The notes beneath the pieces were generated by a model that was not told the origin of the DNA, searched no databases, and saw only the letters and a list, made by a program, of their open reading frames with translations. Source: Kiloniellaceae bacterium (lineage in GTDB: Bacteria; Pseudomonadota; Alphaproteobacteria; Kiloniellales; J153). From it: DNA of 64,000 bases. A program made the translations under genes and the position numbers. This document shows positions 8,870 through 17,820 of this stretch, in pieces; position 1 is the first letter of the stretch; every line of letters starts with the position of its first letter. Location of the stretch: NCBI GenBank assembly GCA_021776115.1, contig JAJFGN010000004.1, positions 157,945-221,944 on the forward strand, given 5' to 3'.

Positions 8870-10478
8870 GAGCGGCGCCTCTCTCGGAACCTACGACTAC
8901 ATTATCGTCGGTGCCGGATCGGCCGGCTGCGTGCTGGCCAATCGTTTAACGGCATCGGGCAAGCACAAAGTTCTTTTGCTCGAGGCCGGCGGCCGGGACA
9001 CCAACTTATGGATTCACGTCCCGATCGGATACGCCAAGCTTTTTCGCAACAAGCGTGTCAATTGGATGTACGAAACGGAGCCCGAGCCGGAGCTCAATGA
9101 CCGCCGTGTGTTTCAGCCGCGCGGCAAGGTTCTAGGTGGATCGAGTTCCATCAACGGGCTCGTGTATATCCGCGGGCAAAATGAAGATTTCGATCTCTGG
9201 CGTCAGTTGGGGAACGCCGGCTGGTCGTCCCAAGATGTCCTGCCGTATTTCCGCCGCGCCGAGGATCGGCAAGGCGATGAGGATGAGTACCACGGGGTAG
9301 GGGGGCCGCTCGCCGTATCGGACCAGACCGAAACGCATCCGCTGTGCGACGCCTTCATCGATGCCGGCGTCGAGATGGGTATTTCCCGCAATGACGATTT
9401 CAACGGCGCGCGCCAGGAGGGAATGGGCTATGTCCAGACGACCTCGCGAAATGGGCGCCGCTGTAGCACCGCGGTCGGTTACCTAAATCCAGCGAAGAAA
9501 CGGGCCAACCTGCGCATCGAGACCCATGCCCAGGCGACGCGCGTTCTTTTCGACGGGAGGATCGCCACGGGCGTGGCGTTTCGCCAAGGAGACCGGTTAA
9601 GGCGGGCAGAGGCCTCCGGTGAGGTCATTCTATGCGGTGGCGCGATCAACTCGCCACAGCTACTGGAGCTGTCGGGGGTCGGACGCGGCGATCTGCTGCA
9701 ACGCTTCGGTATATCCGTCGTATGCGACGCGCCGATGGTGGGGGAGAATCTTCAAGATCACCTGCAAGTCCGAAGTTTCATGCGCTCGAAGCTACCGATC
9801 ACGCTCAACGACCAATATCACAGCATCTTCGGAAGATTGGGCATGGGCTTGAACTATCTGCTGAGGCGCAAGGGGCCGATGACGGTCAGCGCCGGGTACG
9901 CCGGATCCTTCTTCAAGACCCGCCGGGAGTTGGCCACGCCGGATGCCGGAGTCCTGTTCATTCTCTTCAGCACCGATAAGATGGGTGAGACCTTGCACCC
10001 ATTTTCCGGCTTTACCACCTCCGTCTATCAGTTACGCCCGGAGAGCCGGGGGTCGATCCATATCAAGGCCGCGGACCCCTTTACCGCGCCGGAAATCAGG
10101 GCTAACTACCTCTCGACAGCCACCGACCGGCAAACCCTTGTCGACGCCTTGAAGAAAACGCGCGAGATTATCCACGCGGAAGCGATGAAACCGTATTTAG
10201 CCGAAGAGGTCGAACCCGGCGCCGACGTCACAAGCGACGACGATCTTCTCGCTTATTGCCGGCGGATTTCCTCGACGATCTACCATCCCTCCAGCACTTG
10301 CGCGATGGGCACGGATGATTCCGCGGTCGTCACGCCCGAACTAAAGGTTATCGGAGTCGAGGGATTGCGGGTCGTCGACGGCTCGGTCATGCCGCGCCTG
10401 GACTCGGGAAATTGCAACGCCGCCATTATCATGATCGCCGAGAAGGCGGCCGATATGATTTTGGCGGATGCTTCTTGA
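8862..10478 (+). CDS. GMC family oxidoreductase (choline/alcohol dehydrogenase-like)
   Basis: 538 aa from the ATG at 8862, overlapping the previous stop by 8 bases; an upstream in-frame ATG at 8838 is less likely. FAD Rossmann motif YIIVGAGSAGCVLANRL (about 12-28), GMC signature 1 near RGKVLGGSSSINGLVYIRG, signature 2 near GAINSPQLLELSGVG, and C-terminal HPSSTCAMG and SGNCNAAIIMIAEKAAD with the His/Asn pair. The family oxidises alcohols to aldehydes with FAD. It is the last gene of the operon, and may oxidise an alcohol precursor so that the acid can enter the CoA-ligase pathway; this is an inference. Confidence 0.92.
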   Translation: MPESGASLGTYDYIIVGAGSAGCVLANRLTASGKHKVLLLEAGGRDTNLWIHVPIGYAKLFRNKRVNWMYETEPEPELNDRRVFQPRGKVLGGSSSINGLVYIRGQNEDFDLWRQLGNAGWSSQDVLPYFRRAEDRQGDEDEYHGVGGPLAVSDQTETHPLCDAFIDAGVEMGISRNDDFNGARQEGMGYVQTTSRNGRRCSTAVGYLNPAKKRANLRIETHAQATRVLFDGRIATGVAFRQGDRLRRAEASGEVILCGGAINSPQLLELSGVGRGDLLQRFGISVVCDAPMVGENLQDHLQVRSFMRSKLPITLNDQYHSIFGRLGMGLNYLLRRKGPMTVSAGYAGSFFKTRRELATPDAGVLFILFSTDKMGETLHPFSGFTTSVYQLRPESRGSIHIKAADPFTAPEIRANYLSTATDRQTLVDALKKTREIIHAEAMKPYLAEEVEPGADVTSDDDLLAYCRRISSTIYHPSSTCAMGTDDSAVVTPELKVIGVEGLRVVDGSVMPRLDSGNCNAAIIMIAEKAADMILADAS

Positions 10479-10485
10479 TCAAGCG

Positions 10486-11238
10486 CTAGTAGACTGCCCG
10501 GCCGCCCGAGAGGTCGAAGACCGCGCCGGTCGAGAAGGAGCAATCTTCGGAGCTTAGCCAGGCGATCAGGGCCGCCGCTTCCTCCGGTTGACCAAGCCGG
10601 CCGATGGGCATACGCGCCACCACCCCCTCCATATACTCCGGGGTCACGTCGCCCAGCATCTCGGTATCGATGGCCGAAGGTGTGACAGCGTTCACGATGA
10701 TTCCGCTTTGAGCCAATTCCTTGCCCAGCGCCTTGGTGAAACCGATCGCGCCGGCCTTGGCCGCGCTGTAGGCCGCGTTCTTGGGCGCCCCTTCCATGCC
10801 CGCGATCGAGGACACAATGACGATCCGGCCATAACCGCGCTCAAGCATGTGCGGAATAACCGCGCGGCAGGTCAAGAATACGCTGGTCAGGTCCATCCGC
10901 TGCAGCCGGGTCCATTCCTCCAGGCTGTAGTCCCAGGCATTCTTGATGATGCCCGCAACCCCGGCATTACAGACCAGGATGTCGATGACCGGGCTGGTGG
11001 CCAAGGTTTCGACCGTCGCGGCGGCGACCGCGTTTTCATCCGATACATCCAGCGCGACACCCCGGACCTCTCCCAGACCTGACAGGGTGCGCTCCGCCTG
11101 CTCTAAGCGGGCCTTGTCCATATCCCATAGGCACACGCGGGCGCCTGATTTCAGTAACCGCTCCGCTGTCGCGTATCCGATGCCTTTGGCGCCACCGGTG
11201 ACGATCGCCGCGCGGCCACTTAGGTCCAATTCATTCAT
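10486..11238 (-). CDS. SDR family oxidoreductase
   Basis: 250 aa short-chain dehydrogenase, convergent with the GMC gene (7-bp gap). Cofactor motif TGGAKGIGYAT, CNAG, catalytic Ser (VSSIAG) and YSAAKAGA. The WDMDKARLEQ acidic residue after strand 2 favours NAD(H). Likely a hydroxyacyl or alcohol dehydrogenase; its relation to the converging operon is uncertain because it is on the other strand. The 158 bp upstream of it hold divergent promoters shared with the aspartic protease gene. Confidence 0.9.
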   Translation of the reverse strand: MNELDLSGRAAIVTGGAKGIGYATAERLLKSGARVCLWDMDKARLEQAERTLSGLGEVRGVALDVSDENAVAAATVETLATSPVIDILVCNAGVAGIIKNAWDYSLEEWTRLQRMDLTSVFLTCRAVIPHMLERGYGRIVIVSSIAGMEGAPKNAAYSAAKAGAIGFTKALGKELAQSGIIVNAVTPSAIDTEMLGDVTPEYMEGVVARMPIGRLGQPEEAAALIAWLSSEDCSFSTGAVFDLSGGRAVY

Positions 11239-11396
11239 GAGGCTCGAATCCTAACGCCGTCCTACGGCGCAGCTATGGTTAAACCTCATTTACCACGATT
11301 TCTCGCGAATGCGTCATTTAGCGATGCCTTAGGCAATATCGACGATTCTATAGCTGCCGACAACCAGGCCAGGTGCGGCGATGGAGGGCCGTTTTA

Positions 11397-12032
11397 ATGT
11401 ACGACGATCCAGGCGGCAACGACTACAACGCCGCAAGATACGACGATGGAGAGAGTAGCGGGCTGCTCGGCGCGACGCTGCGCAACGCCGCAATAGTCAT
11501 CGGCCTGGGGTTAGGTTTGGTCTGGATGATGGGTGGTTTTGGGCCCGGCAAAACGGGGCCGTCGGTCGCTGCGGGACCGTCCGGCGTAACCAGTGACGGA
11601 CTACCAATCCAATCCGAGGACGACGAAAACCTGGGCGAGCGGGCGCAGAGGGCGACCTACGCCCCAGATGAAATTGTCATACCTTCGGGCCCGCGCGGGC
11701 ACTTCCTGGTTGAAGTCGACGTCAATGGAACCCCCGTGCGCTTCTTAGTCGATACCGGCGCCACAATGGTTACCCTGACGGCGGAAGACGCACAGCGGAT
11801 CGGCCTGCCAGTTAGGGCCCTGGATTACAGTGCAAGAACCCAAACCGCGAACGGCGAAGTCAGGGTCGCGCCCGTGACCTTGCGCGACATGCGGCTCGGC
11901 GATCTGGAAATGCAGGACGTCGAAGCGACCGTGACCCAGGCACAACTGAATATCTCTCTTCTCGGCACCAGCTTTCTTCGGCGGTTGTCCGGTTACGAGG
12001 TGCGCCCCGAAGGACTGGTTCTGCGTTTTTAG
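11397..12032 (+). CDS. Retropepsin-like aspartic protease, membrane-anchored (TIGR02281-like)
   Basis: 211 aa from the ATG at 11397, which has GGAGG nine bases upstream. One transmembrane segment (AAIVIGLGLGLVWMMGGF, about residues 32-49) precedes a disordered stretch and a retroviral-type aspartic protease domain with the catalytic VDTGATMVTL (about 124-133) and the second conserved LLGTSFLRRL. Such proteins are common in alphaproteobacteria, anchored to the inner membrane with the protease in the periplasm; their substrates are largely unknown. Confidence 0.88.
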   Translation: MYDDPGGNDYNAARYDDGESSGLLGATLRNAAIVIGLGLGLVWMMGGFGPGKTGPSVAAGPSGVTSDGLPIQSEDDENLGERAQRATYAPDEIVIPSGPRGHFLVEVDVNGTPVRFLVDTGATMVTLTAEDAQRIGLPVRALDYSARTQTANGEVRVAPVTLRDMRLGDLEMQDVEATVTQAQLNISLLGTSFLRRLSGYEVRPEGLVLRF

Positions 12033-12191
12033 ACCGCCGATTGAACCGCGATTGTATCTGGGTAGGATAGGTCACAAATTTCACACAGAATAACTTTGTT
12101 CAAATTCACCCATCATTTGTCATTATTGTCAAATGTAACGTATTGTTGATCTTTAGTTGGTAAATCATGAAAAGGTGCGGAGAAAACCTAC

Positions 12192-12599
12192 ATGATTACG
12201 TTCGGCATTTGCCTTATTTATTACGGCGTCGCGCTGTTCCTGTATCAAATATACGGGTGGCTGAATGCGGGCGTGTGGACGCCGTTCCCAGTGAGCCGGG
12301 CTTGGGAGGGTTTCTTCGGATCGCCAGGATTATCGGACCCCTTCTTTAACAGCTTGATAAATTGGTTCCTGGCATGGCCCTTGAGTATCGCCCTGCTAGC
12401 CGGGGGAGTTAGCGTGCTCGGTACAGTTTTCGGCTTCAGGCGAATCTTGGAGCGGCGGCAAAATCGTCTGCGCTTGAAGTGGCTTCTGGAACAGTGCGAT
12501 GCGGCGGGCTACAAGCCCTGGGCCGTACCGAAGGTCTTACGTGAGCTCGATGACCGTTTGAAGAACGAGAAGATCGCGCGCCAAGAAAAGGTCAGCTAA
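12192..12599 (+). CDS. Small membrane protein, unknown
   Basis: 135 aa. Two hydrophobic segments are visible (MITFGICLIYYGVALFLYQIY, and WFLAWPLSIALLAGGVSVLGTVFGF at about 60-84), followed by a basic cytoplasmic tail rich in charged helix (RRILERRQNRLRLKWLLEQ...). I do not recognise the family. The 160 bp upstream are AT-rich relative to the rest, consistent with a promoter. It stands alone between the protease and the CBS gene. Confidence 0.65.
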   Translation: MITFGICLIYYGVALFLYQIYGWLNAGVWTPFPVSRAWEGFFGSPGLSDPFFNSLINWFLAWPLSIALLAGGVSVLGTVFGFRRILERRQNRLRLKWLLEQCDAAGYKPWAVPKVLRELDDRLKNEKIARQEKVS

Positions 12600-12758
12600 G
12601 TCGGCTTCCCCGCGCCTTCACATTCCGGTTATGATGGCAAGTACCGCTGCGGCTGAGCGCTCATGAATATGGCCTGGCCCGGCAACACCGCGATTGGGCG
12701 GTCCGTCGAAATGTATGCTCGCGGGGCCCGCCCAGTCCGATGAGGAGAGGGCAATACG

Positions 12759-13193
12759 ATGAAGGTCCGAGCCATGCTCGCCCTTAAGGGCGATAACGTC
12801 CTAACCGTTCGCACCGACGCCACAATCAAGACCGCGGTCGGGACCCTAAAATCGGAGAAGATTGGCGCCCTGATTGTTAGCGACGACGGTTCCAAGGTCC
12901 AAGGCATCTTGTCCGAACGGGACGTCGTACGCGGCCTGGTAACGCACGGCGCATCCTTGCTCGATATGCGGGTCGCCGATTTTATGACCTCCAACGTGAA
13001 GACCTGCGGCATGGACGACAATATTCAGGATATCATGTCGCAAATGACACGGAGCCGAATCCGCCACCTTCCTGCCGTCGATAACGGCGCACTGCGTGGC
13101 ATGATCAGTATCGGCGATGTGGTGAAGATCCGGCTGGAGGAGCTAGAGACTGAAGCAAACGCTTTGCGCGACTACGTCGCGGGGCGAACCTAG
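12759..13193 (+). CDS. CBS-domain pair protein
   Basis: 144 aa made of two CBS motifs (about residues 10-65 and 75-130). MSQMTRSRIRHLPAVDNGALRGMISIGDVVK is the typical second CBS end, and GILSERDVVRGL the first. Such stand-alone pairs bind adenosine nucleotides or S-adenosylmethionine and often sense energy state. The start has AGGAGAGG about ten bases upstream. No partner domain is present. Confidence 0.92.
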   Translation: MKVRAMLALKGDNVLTVRTDATIKTAVGTLKSEKIGALIVSDDGSKVQGILSERDVVRGLVTHGASLLDMRVADFMTSNVKTCGMDDNIQDIMSQMTRSRIRHLPAVDNGALRGMISIGDVVKIRLEELETEANALRDYVAGRT

Positions 13194-13244
13194 CGAGACA
13201 GGGGCCGGAACCGGCCGCGCGGCAAGGCTTTAAGGAGATCCGAT

Positions 13245-13961
13245 TTGCGTCGTTTTGCTGAACTGATGGCCTTGATACTGGCCGTCGCCGTTGTCCTGGG
13301 CGCAAGCCATGCCTCGGCCGATTCTTGGAAGTCGAAAAAGGGTAAGTCCAAAGGAAAGCATGCGGAACGCTACGAAGTTGGCGACTGTACTTACAAAATC
13401 AAGTCCAACGCCAAGGGTCACAGCAAGAAGATGAAATGCCGCGGGAACGCTCGCTTCAGCAGCGGCCCCCCGCCTTGGGCACCGGCTCACGGTTACCGCG
13501 CCAAGAATAAAGGCCGCCGTTCGGAACAAGGACCCTATGTCCCGCCGTTCGATCTCAGTTTAGGTCAGTGTAACCGTTCGGCACTGGGCGCGGTTCTCGG
13601 CGGCGGCGCCGGCGCCGCGATCGGATCGCAGATCGGTAGCGGCGACGGCCGTACCGCCGCAATCCTGGGCGGAACAATTATAGGCATTCTGGTTGGCGGC
13701 AACATCGGGCAAATGATGGACGATCTCGACCAGAACTGCGTTGGTCAGGCTCTCGAACATGCGCCGGACGGCCAGGCGATTATCTGGAACGACGGGCAAT
13801 CTGACGCCCAGTATCAGGTCGCGCCGGTTCAGACCCTCCAAACCGACGATGGCCAGTATTGCCGGGAATACACGGCGACCGCGACCGTCGGCGGTCAGAA
13901 GCAAAACAGCTATGGCATGGCCTGCCGCCAAGCAGACGGATCTTGGAAAATTCGCAGCTAA
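13245..13961 (+). CDS. RT0821/Lpp0805-like surface protein with glycine zipper
   Basis: 238 aa, starting at a TTG with AAGGAG upstream. Signal peptide (LMALILAVAVVLGASHASA), a Lys-rich basic region, a glycine-zipper segment (ALGAVLGGGAGAAIGSQIGSG ... GGTIIGILVGGNIGQMM, about 106-155), and a C-terminal domain QALEHAPDGQAIIWNDG...CREYTATATVGGQ...YGMACRQADGSWKI. This last part is the RT0821/Lpp0805 surface-antigen family seen in alphaproteobacteria and Legionella. Probably an envelope protein. The next gene has the same C-terminal domain. Confidence 0.85.
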   Translation: MRRFAELMALILAVAVVLGASHASADSWKSKKGKSKGKHAERYEVGDCTYKIKSNAKGHSKKMKCRGNARFSSGPPPWAPAHGYRAKNKGRRSEQGPYVPPFDLSLGQCNRSALGAVLGGGAGAAIGSQIGSGDGRTAAILGGTIIGILVGGNIGQMMDDLDQNCVGQALEHAPDGQAIIWNDGQSDAQYQVAPVQTLQTDDGQYCREYTATATVGGQKQNSYGMACRQADGSWKIRS

Positions 13962-14097
13962 AAGCCGCTTTTACAGGATGTTCGCGCGGTAACCTTGAGC
14001 TTGCTTGGTTACCGCGGGGATGTTTGTGCGCGTCCTTCGTAATACTGATCACGGCTGGAAACGATCCGCCGCCATGATCCTAACGGAGGAGGCGAAG

Positions 14098-14763
14098 ATG
14101 ACACGCAGATTAGGTTGGTTAATAGGGGCTCTGGCGCTTGGCCTCTGGGCCTGGTCGCCAAACGCCGCCCAGGCGGATAGCGGGCACCGGGAAAAAGCTG
14201 AAAAGCATTACAAGCAGGACCGCGATTACCGAGACTATCGCGGGGAACGAGGGCACGCGAAACACCGGCACGGGCACAAGCGCGATCGCGGGTACCGCGC
14301 GCGCGACTATCGCCGTTATGGCCATCCCTTTCGCGGACCTCGCTATGGCGGCCGTGGTGCCGGAAAATACATTTACGACGACGGTTATTGCCGCACCACT
14401 TACAAATACGGGAAACACGGAAGCAAGTATCGCGTTCGCTGCCGGGACGATGATTTCCGTGGACGCCGCTCGGACCGGTACGAGCGCCGTGGAAGTGGCT
14501 ACGGGCGTGGCGGCAACGTCATCGTGATTCAACCGAACTATGTCGCGCAAACGCTGGACAACGCTTCCGACGGCCAGTCGATCGTGTGGAACGATTCGCG
14601 GGAACGGACCCAGTATGAGATCGTGCCAACCAAATCGTATCAAACCGGTAATGGCCGCTATTGCCGCGAGTACTTGAACACGGCGACCGTCGGCGGCCAG
14701 AGTCGCCAGGTCTATGGACAGGCTTGCCGTCAGGAAGATGGTTCCTGGGAGATCGTCCGCTAA
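14098..14763 (+). CDS. RT0821/Lpp0805-like surface protein, His/Arg/Tyr-rich
   Basis: 221 aa from the ATG at 14098 (GGAGGAGGCGAAG upstream). Signal peptide ending at AAQA, then a strongly basic His/Arg/Tyr-rich tract (about 30-125) and the same C-terminal domain as the previous gene (QTLDNASDGQSIVWND...CREYLNTATVGGQ...YGQACRQEDGSWEIV). It lacks the glycine zipper. It looks like a paralogue derived by tandem duplication with a replaced middle; the basic tract could bind anionic envelope polymers, which is a guess. Confidence 0.83.
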   Translation: MTRRLGWLIGALALGLWAWSPNAAQADSGHREKAEKHYKQDRDYRDYRGERGHAKHRHGHKRDRGYRARDYRRYGHPFRGPRYGGRGAGKYIYDDGYCRTTYKYGKHGSKYRVRCRDDDFRGRRSDRYERRGSGYGRGGNVIVIQPNYVAQTLDNASDGQSIVWNDSRERTQYEIVPTKSYQTGNGRYCREYLNTATVGGQSRQVYGQACRQEDGSWEIVR

Positions 14764-14803
14764 GGAGGCGCATCACATCCGCACCGTTAGCGCGAATAGC
14801 GTC

Positions 14804-16861
14804 TCAGGCCGCCTTCCAGGATGGAAGGCGCGCCTCTTCCACGGCATGGCACGCGATCGAGGTGCCCTCCACCATAATACTTTTCGGCGTCTCGGTGCGG
14901 CAGCGGTCATTGGCGAAGGGGCAACGCGGATGGAAAGCACAGCCGGACGGCGGATCGATGGGGCTTGGGACCTCACCCTCCACCTGCGTTCTCTGGGTCC
15001 CGGTTTTTGAAATATCCGGCACGGCATCGAGCAGCATGCGCGTATAGGGATGCAGCGGATGAGTAAATAACCGGTGCGTCGCCGACCACTCCACGATCCG
15101 GCCGAGGTACATGACACCGACCTTGGTCGAGATGTGATGGACGACCGCCAAGTCGTGACTGATGAACAGATACGTCAGACCTAGCGAGCGCTGCAAATCC
15201 ACCATCAAGTTCAGAATCTGCGCTTGGACCGAGACATCGAGCGCCGACGTCGGCTCATCGCACACCAGGAACTCCGGCTCACCGCCCAGGGCTCGCGCGA
15301 TAGATATCCGCTGCCTCTGGCCGCCGGAGAATTCATGCGGGTACTTGTCTCCGTCCAAAGGCGACATCCCGACTTGCCGCAAAAGCTCGCCGACTCGGGC
15401 CGACACCCCGCCATTTGCGGCTCGGCGCGATCTGGGAATCGACTCGGCGACGATTTCGGATACCCGCCAACGCGGATTCAGTGAGGCCTGCGGGTCCTGA
15501 AAAATCATTTGCATCTTGTGCTGGACGGATTGGTTGCGCGCCCTTTCTTCTCGCGTGCTCAAGGACGCGCCGTCGTAGCTAATGGTTCCCGCCGTCGCGT
15601 CGAAGAGACCTACGATTGTCCGGGCCACGGTCGATTTACCGCAGCCAGATTCGCCCACCAGCCCGAAGGTTTCGCCCCGAACGATGGAAATATCCAGCCC
15701 GTCGACGGCTTGCACGATCCGGCGTCCCGTGCGCTCGAGAATTCGCGTGAGCAGGGGCGGCGACACGTCGAAATATTGCTTGAGCCCCTCGGCCTCGATC
15801 AGCGGCTTCGCCGATGCGGTGCCGTTGATACGTGGGCTGTCTCGATTCGTTTTTGCCGCCGCCCGCACGGGTAGAGGAGTCTGCGCTTGGTTGGAATCGT
15901 CATAAAGCCAGCAAGCCACGCGCGACGATCCCACCGCAATTAGTTCCGGGCGCTCGACGCTGCAGCGATCGAACGCCTGCGGACAGCGTGGGTGGTAGCG
16001 GCAGCCCGGCGGGGTTTCGTTCAAGCGCGGCATGGATCCGTCGATCTGAACCAGCCGCTCGACCTCTTCTCCGATCGAGGGAATCGATCCCATCAAACCG
16101 ATCGTATAGGGCAGGCGGGCGCTATGAATAACGTCGGAAACCGGCCCGATCTCGCCGATCCGGCCCGCGTACATGACGGCCACGCGATCGGCGGTCTCCG
16201 AGATCACGCCCATGTCATGAGTAATCAGCATGATCGCGCTGCCATGCTGGGAACACAGCCGCTTCAAGAGGACGATGATCTGCGCTTGGATCGATACATC
16301 GAGCGCGGTGGTCGGCTCGTCCGCGATGATCAGTTTGGGGTCGGCGCAGAGGGCCAAGGCGATGACGACCCGTTGGCGCATACCGCCCGAGAATTGGTGC
16401 GGGTAATGATCGATGCGCTCCGCCGCGGCCGGAATGCCGACCTCTCTGAGAAGTTCCAATGCCCGCGTCCGGGCCTGCCGCGCCGTAAGCGGCAGATGGG
16501 CGACGATTGTATCCGTAATCTGCCGGCCAACCGTATGCAGCGGATTGAGGCTGGTGAGGGGATCCTGAAAAATCGCGCCGATATGACGGCCGCGTATCCG
16601 GCGAATATCGGCGTCCGGCAGGTTATCGATCCGCTGACCGTCGAACACGATCTCGCCGCCGGCGATCTTTCCGGGCGGCTCCAAGAGTCCAATAATCGCG
16701 GCGCCGGTCATCGATTTTCCGGCGCCGGACTCGCCAACGACACCCAGGACTTCGCCCGGGTCGATATGCAACGACAGATCGTCGATCGCGACCAAGGTGC
16801 CATGCCGCGTGGGGAACTCAACCCGAAGGTTCCTGACCTCTAATAGCGGTGCCTTGGCCAT
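14804..16861 (-). CDS. Fused oligopeptide/dipeptide ABC transporter ATPase (DppD-DppF)
   Basis: 685 aa from the ATG at 16861 (MAKAPLLEVRNL); two complete ATP-binding domains in one chain. Domain 1 has Walker A GESGAGKSMTG, signature FSGGMRQR, Walker B IIADEP and the cysteine motif GCRYHPRCPQAFDRC. Domain 2 has GESGCGKSTVAR, FSGGQRQR, FLVCDEP and GCAFHPRCPFANDRC. It energises the DppB/DppC-like permeases encoded upstream. The fusion of the two subunits is common in alphaproteobacteria. The substrate may be a peptide, opine or other small molecule. Confidence 0.95.
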   Translation of the reverse strand: MAKAPLLEVRNLRVEFPTRHGTLVAIDDLSLHIDPGEVLGVVGESGAGKSMTGAAIIGLLEPPGKIAGGEIVFDGQRIDNLPDADIRRIRGRHIGAIFQDPLTSLNPLHTVGRQITDTIVAHLPLTARQARTRALELLREVGIPAAAERIDHYPHQFSGGMRQRVVIALALCADPKLIIADEPTTALDVSIQAQIIVLLKRLCSQHGSAIMLITHDMGVISETADRVAVMYAGRIGEIGPVSDVIHSARLPYTIGLMGSIPSIGEEVERLVQIDGSMPRLNETPPGCRYHPRCPQAFDRCSVERPELIAVGSSRVACWLYDDSNQAQTPLPVRAAAKTNRDSPRINGTASAKPLIEAEGLKQYFDVSPPLLTRILERTGRRIVQAVDGLDISIVRGETFGLVGESGCGKSTVARTIVGLFDATAGTISYDGASLSTREERARNQSVQHKMQMIFQDPQASLNPRWRVSEIVAESIPRSRRAANGGVSARVGELLRQVGMSPLDGDKYPHEFSGGQRQRISIARALGGEPEFLVCDEPTSALDVSVQAQILNLMVDLQRSLGLTYLFISHDLAVVHHISTKVGVMYLGRIVEWSATHRLFTHPLHPYTRMLLDAVPDISKTGTQRTQVEGEVPSPIDPPSGCAFHPRCPFANDRCRTETPKSIMVEGTSIACHAVEEARLPSWKAA

Positions 16862-16869
16862 AGTGCGCT

Positions 16870-17820
16870 TTACCGCAACTTCGGGTTCAAGGCATCGCGC
16901 AACCAGTCGCCGAGCAAATTGACCGATAGGCCCATAATCGCCAGGGCGATACCTGGGAAGATGGTAATCCACCACTCGCCCGAGAACAGGAAATCGTTGC
17001 CGACCCGTATGAGGGTCCCCAGCGAAGGTTGAGTTGGGGGCACACCGACACCGAGAAAGGAAAGCGTGGCTTCGGTGACGATCGCGAGCGCCAGGCTTAT
17101 GGTCGCGATCACGAGCACCGGACCCATGACGTTCGGCAGGAGGTGCCGGAACATGATGTACGCCGTGCCCTTGCCGGAAACCCTAGCCGCTTGAACATAG
17201 TCCTTGCTCTTCTCGACCATGGTGGTTGCCCGCACGGTGCGGGCGAACTGGACCCAGTAAGCCAGGGATATTGCCGAAATGACGACCACAAAGGCGATGT
17301 TTCCATGAGCCCCGGGCCCCAGGATGCTGCGGATCACACCATCGATGAGCAGGGCAATCAGGATATCCGGGAAGCTGAGTTGCACCTCGGCGATGCGCAT
17401 GATCACGGCATCCAAGCGCCCGCCAACGTAACCGCTGATAAGACCGAGCGTGACCCCCAAGGTCGCCGCGATCAAGACACTGGCAAACCCGACGCCCAAG
17501 GAAATTCGCGATCCGTGAATTATCGTCGATAGCACATCGCGCCCGGCATTATCCGTGCCCAACAGGAATCGGCTATCCCCTCCGTCGATCCAGGCCGGCG
17601 GCAAGAACGAGTCTAGGATACTGACGCTCGCCATGTCATAGGGATCGTGGGGCGCGACCCAAGGTGCGAACAAGGCGCTCAGCAAATAGATCAGCGTGAC
17701 GATCCCGGCGGCTACCGTTACCTTGGAACGCCGAAAGCTATAGGCAAGATCGCTGTTCCAAGCGCGCTTTACTAAACCTGTGGCGGCGGCAGAACCCGCC
17801 AATTGTGATGACTGGCTCAT
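16870..17820 (-). CDS. ABC transporter permease, DppC-like
   Basis: 316 aa inner-membrane permease. It has an N-terminal transmembrane segment followed by the OppC-type N-terminal region (LFAPWVAPHDPYDMA), then LLGTDNAGRDVLSTIIHGSRISLGVGF and the EAA loop ARVSGKGTAYIMFRHLLPN, with five further hydrophobic segments. Its start overlaps the end of the DppB-like gene by 4 bases; the ATPase starts 8 bases after its stop. Together they form the translocation pore of a class of peptide importers. Confidence 0.95.
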   Translation of the reverse strand: MSQSSQLAGSAAATGLVKRAWNSDLAYSFRRSKVTVAAGIVTLIYLLSALFAPWVAPHDPYDMASVSILDSFLPPAWIDGGDSRFLLGTDNAGRDVLSTIIHGSRISLGVGFASVLIAATLGVTLGLISGYVGGRLDAVIMRIAEVQLSFPDILIALLIDGVIRSILGPGAHGNIAFVVVISAISLAYWVQFARTVRATTMVEKSKDYVQAARVSGKGTAYIMFRHLLPNVMGPVLVIATISLALAIVTEATLSFLGVGVPPTQPSLGTLIRVGNDFLFSGEWWITIFPGIALAIMGLSVNLLGDWLRDALNPKLR

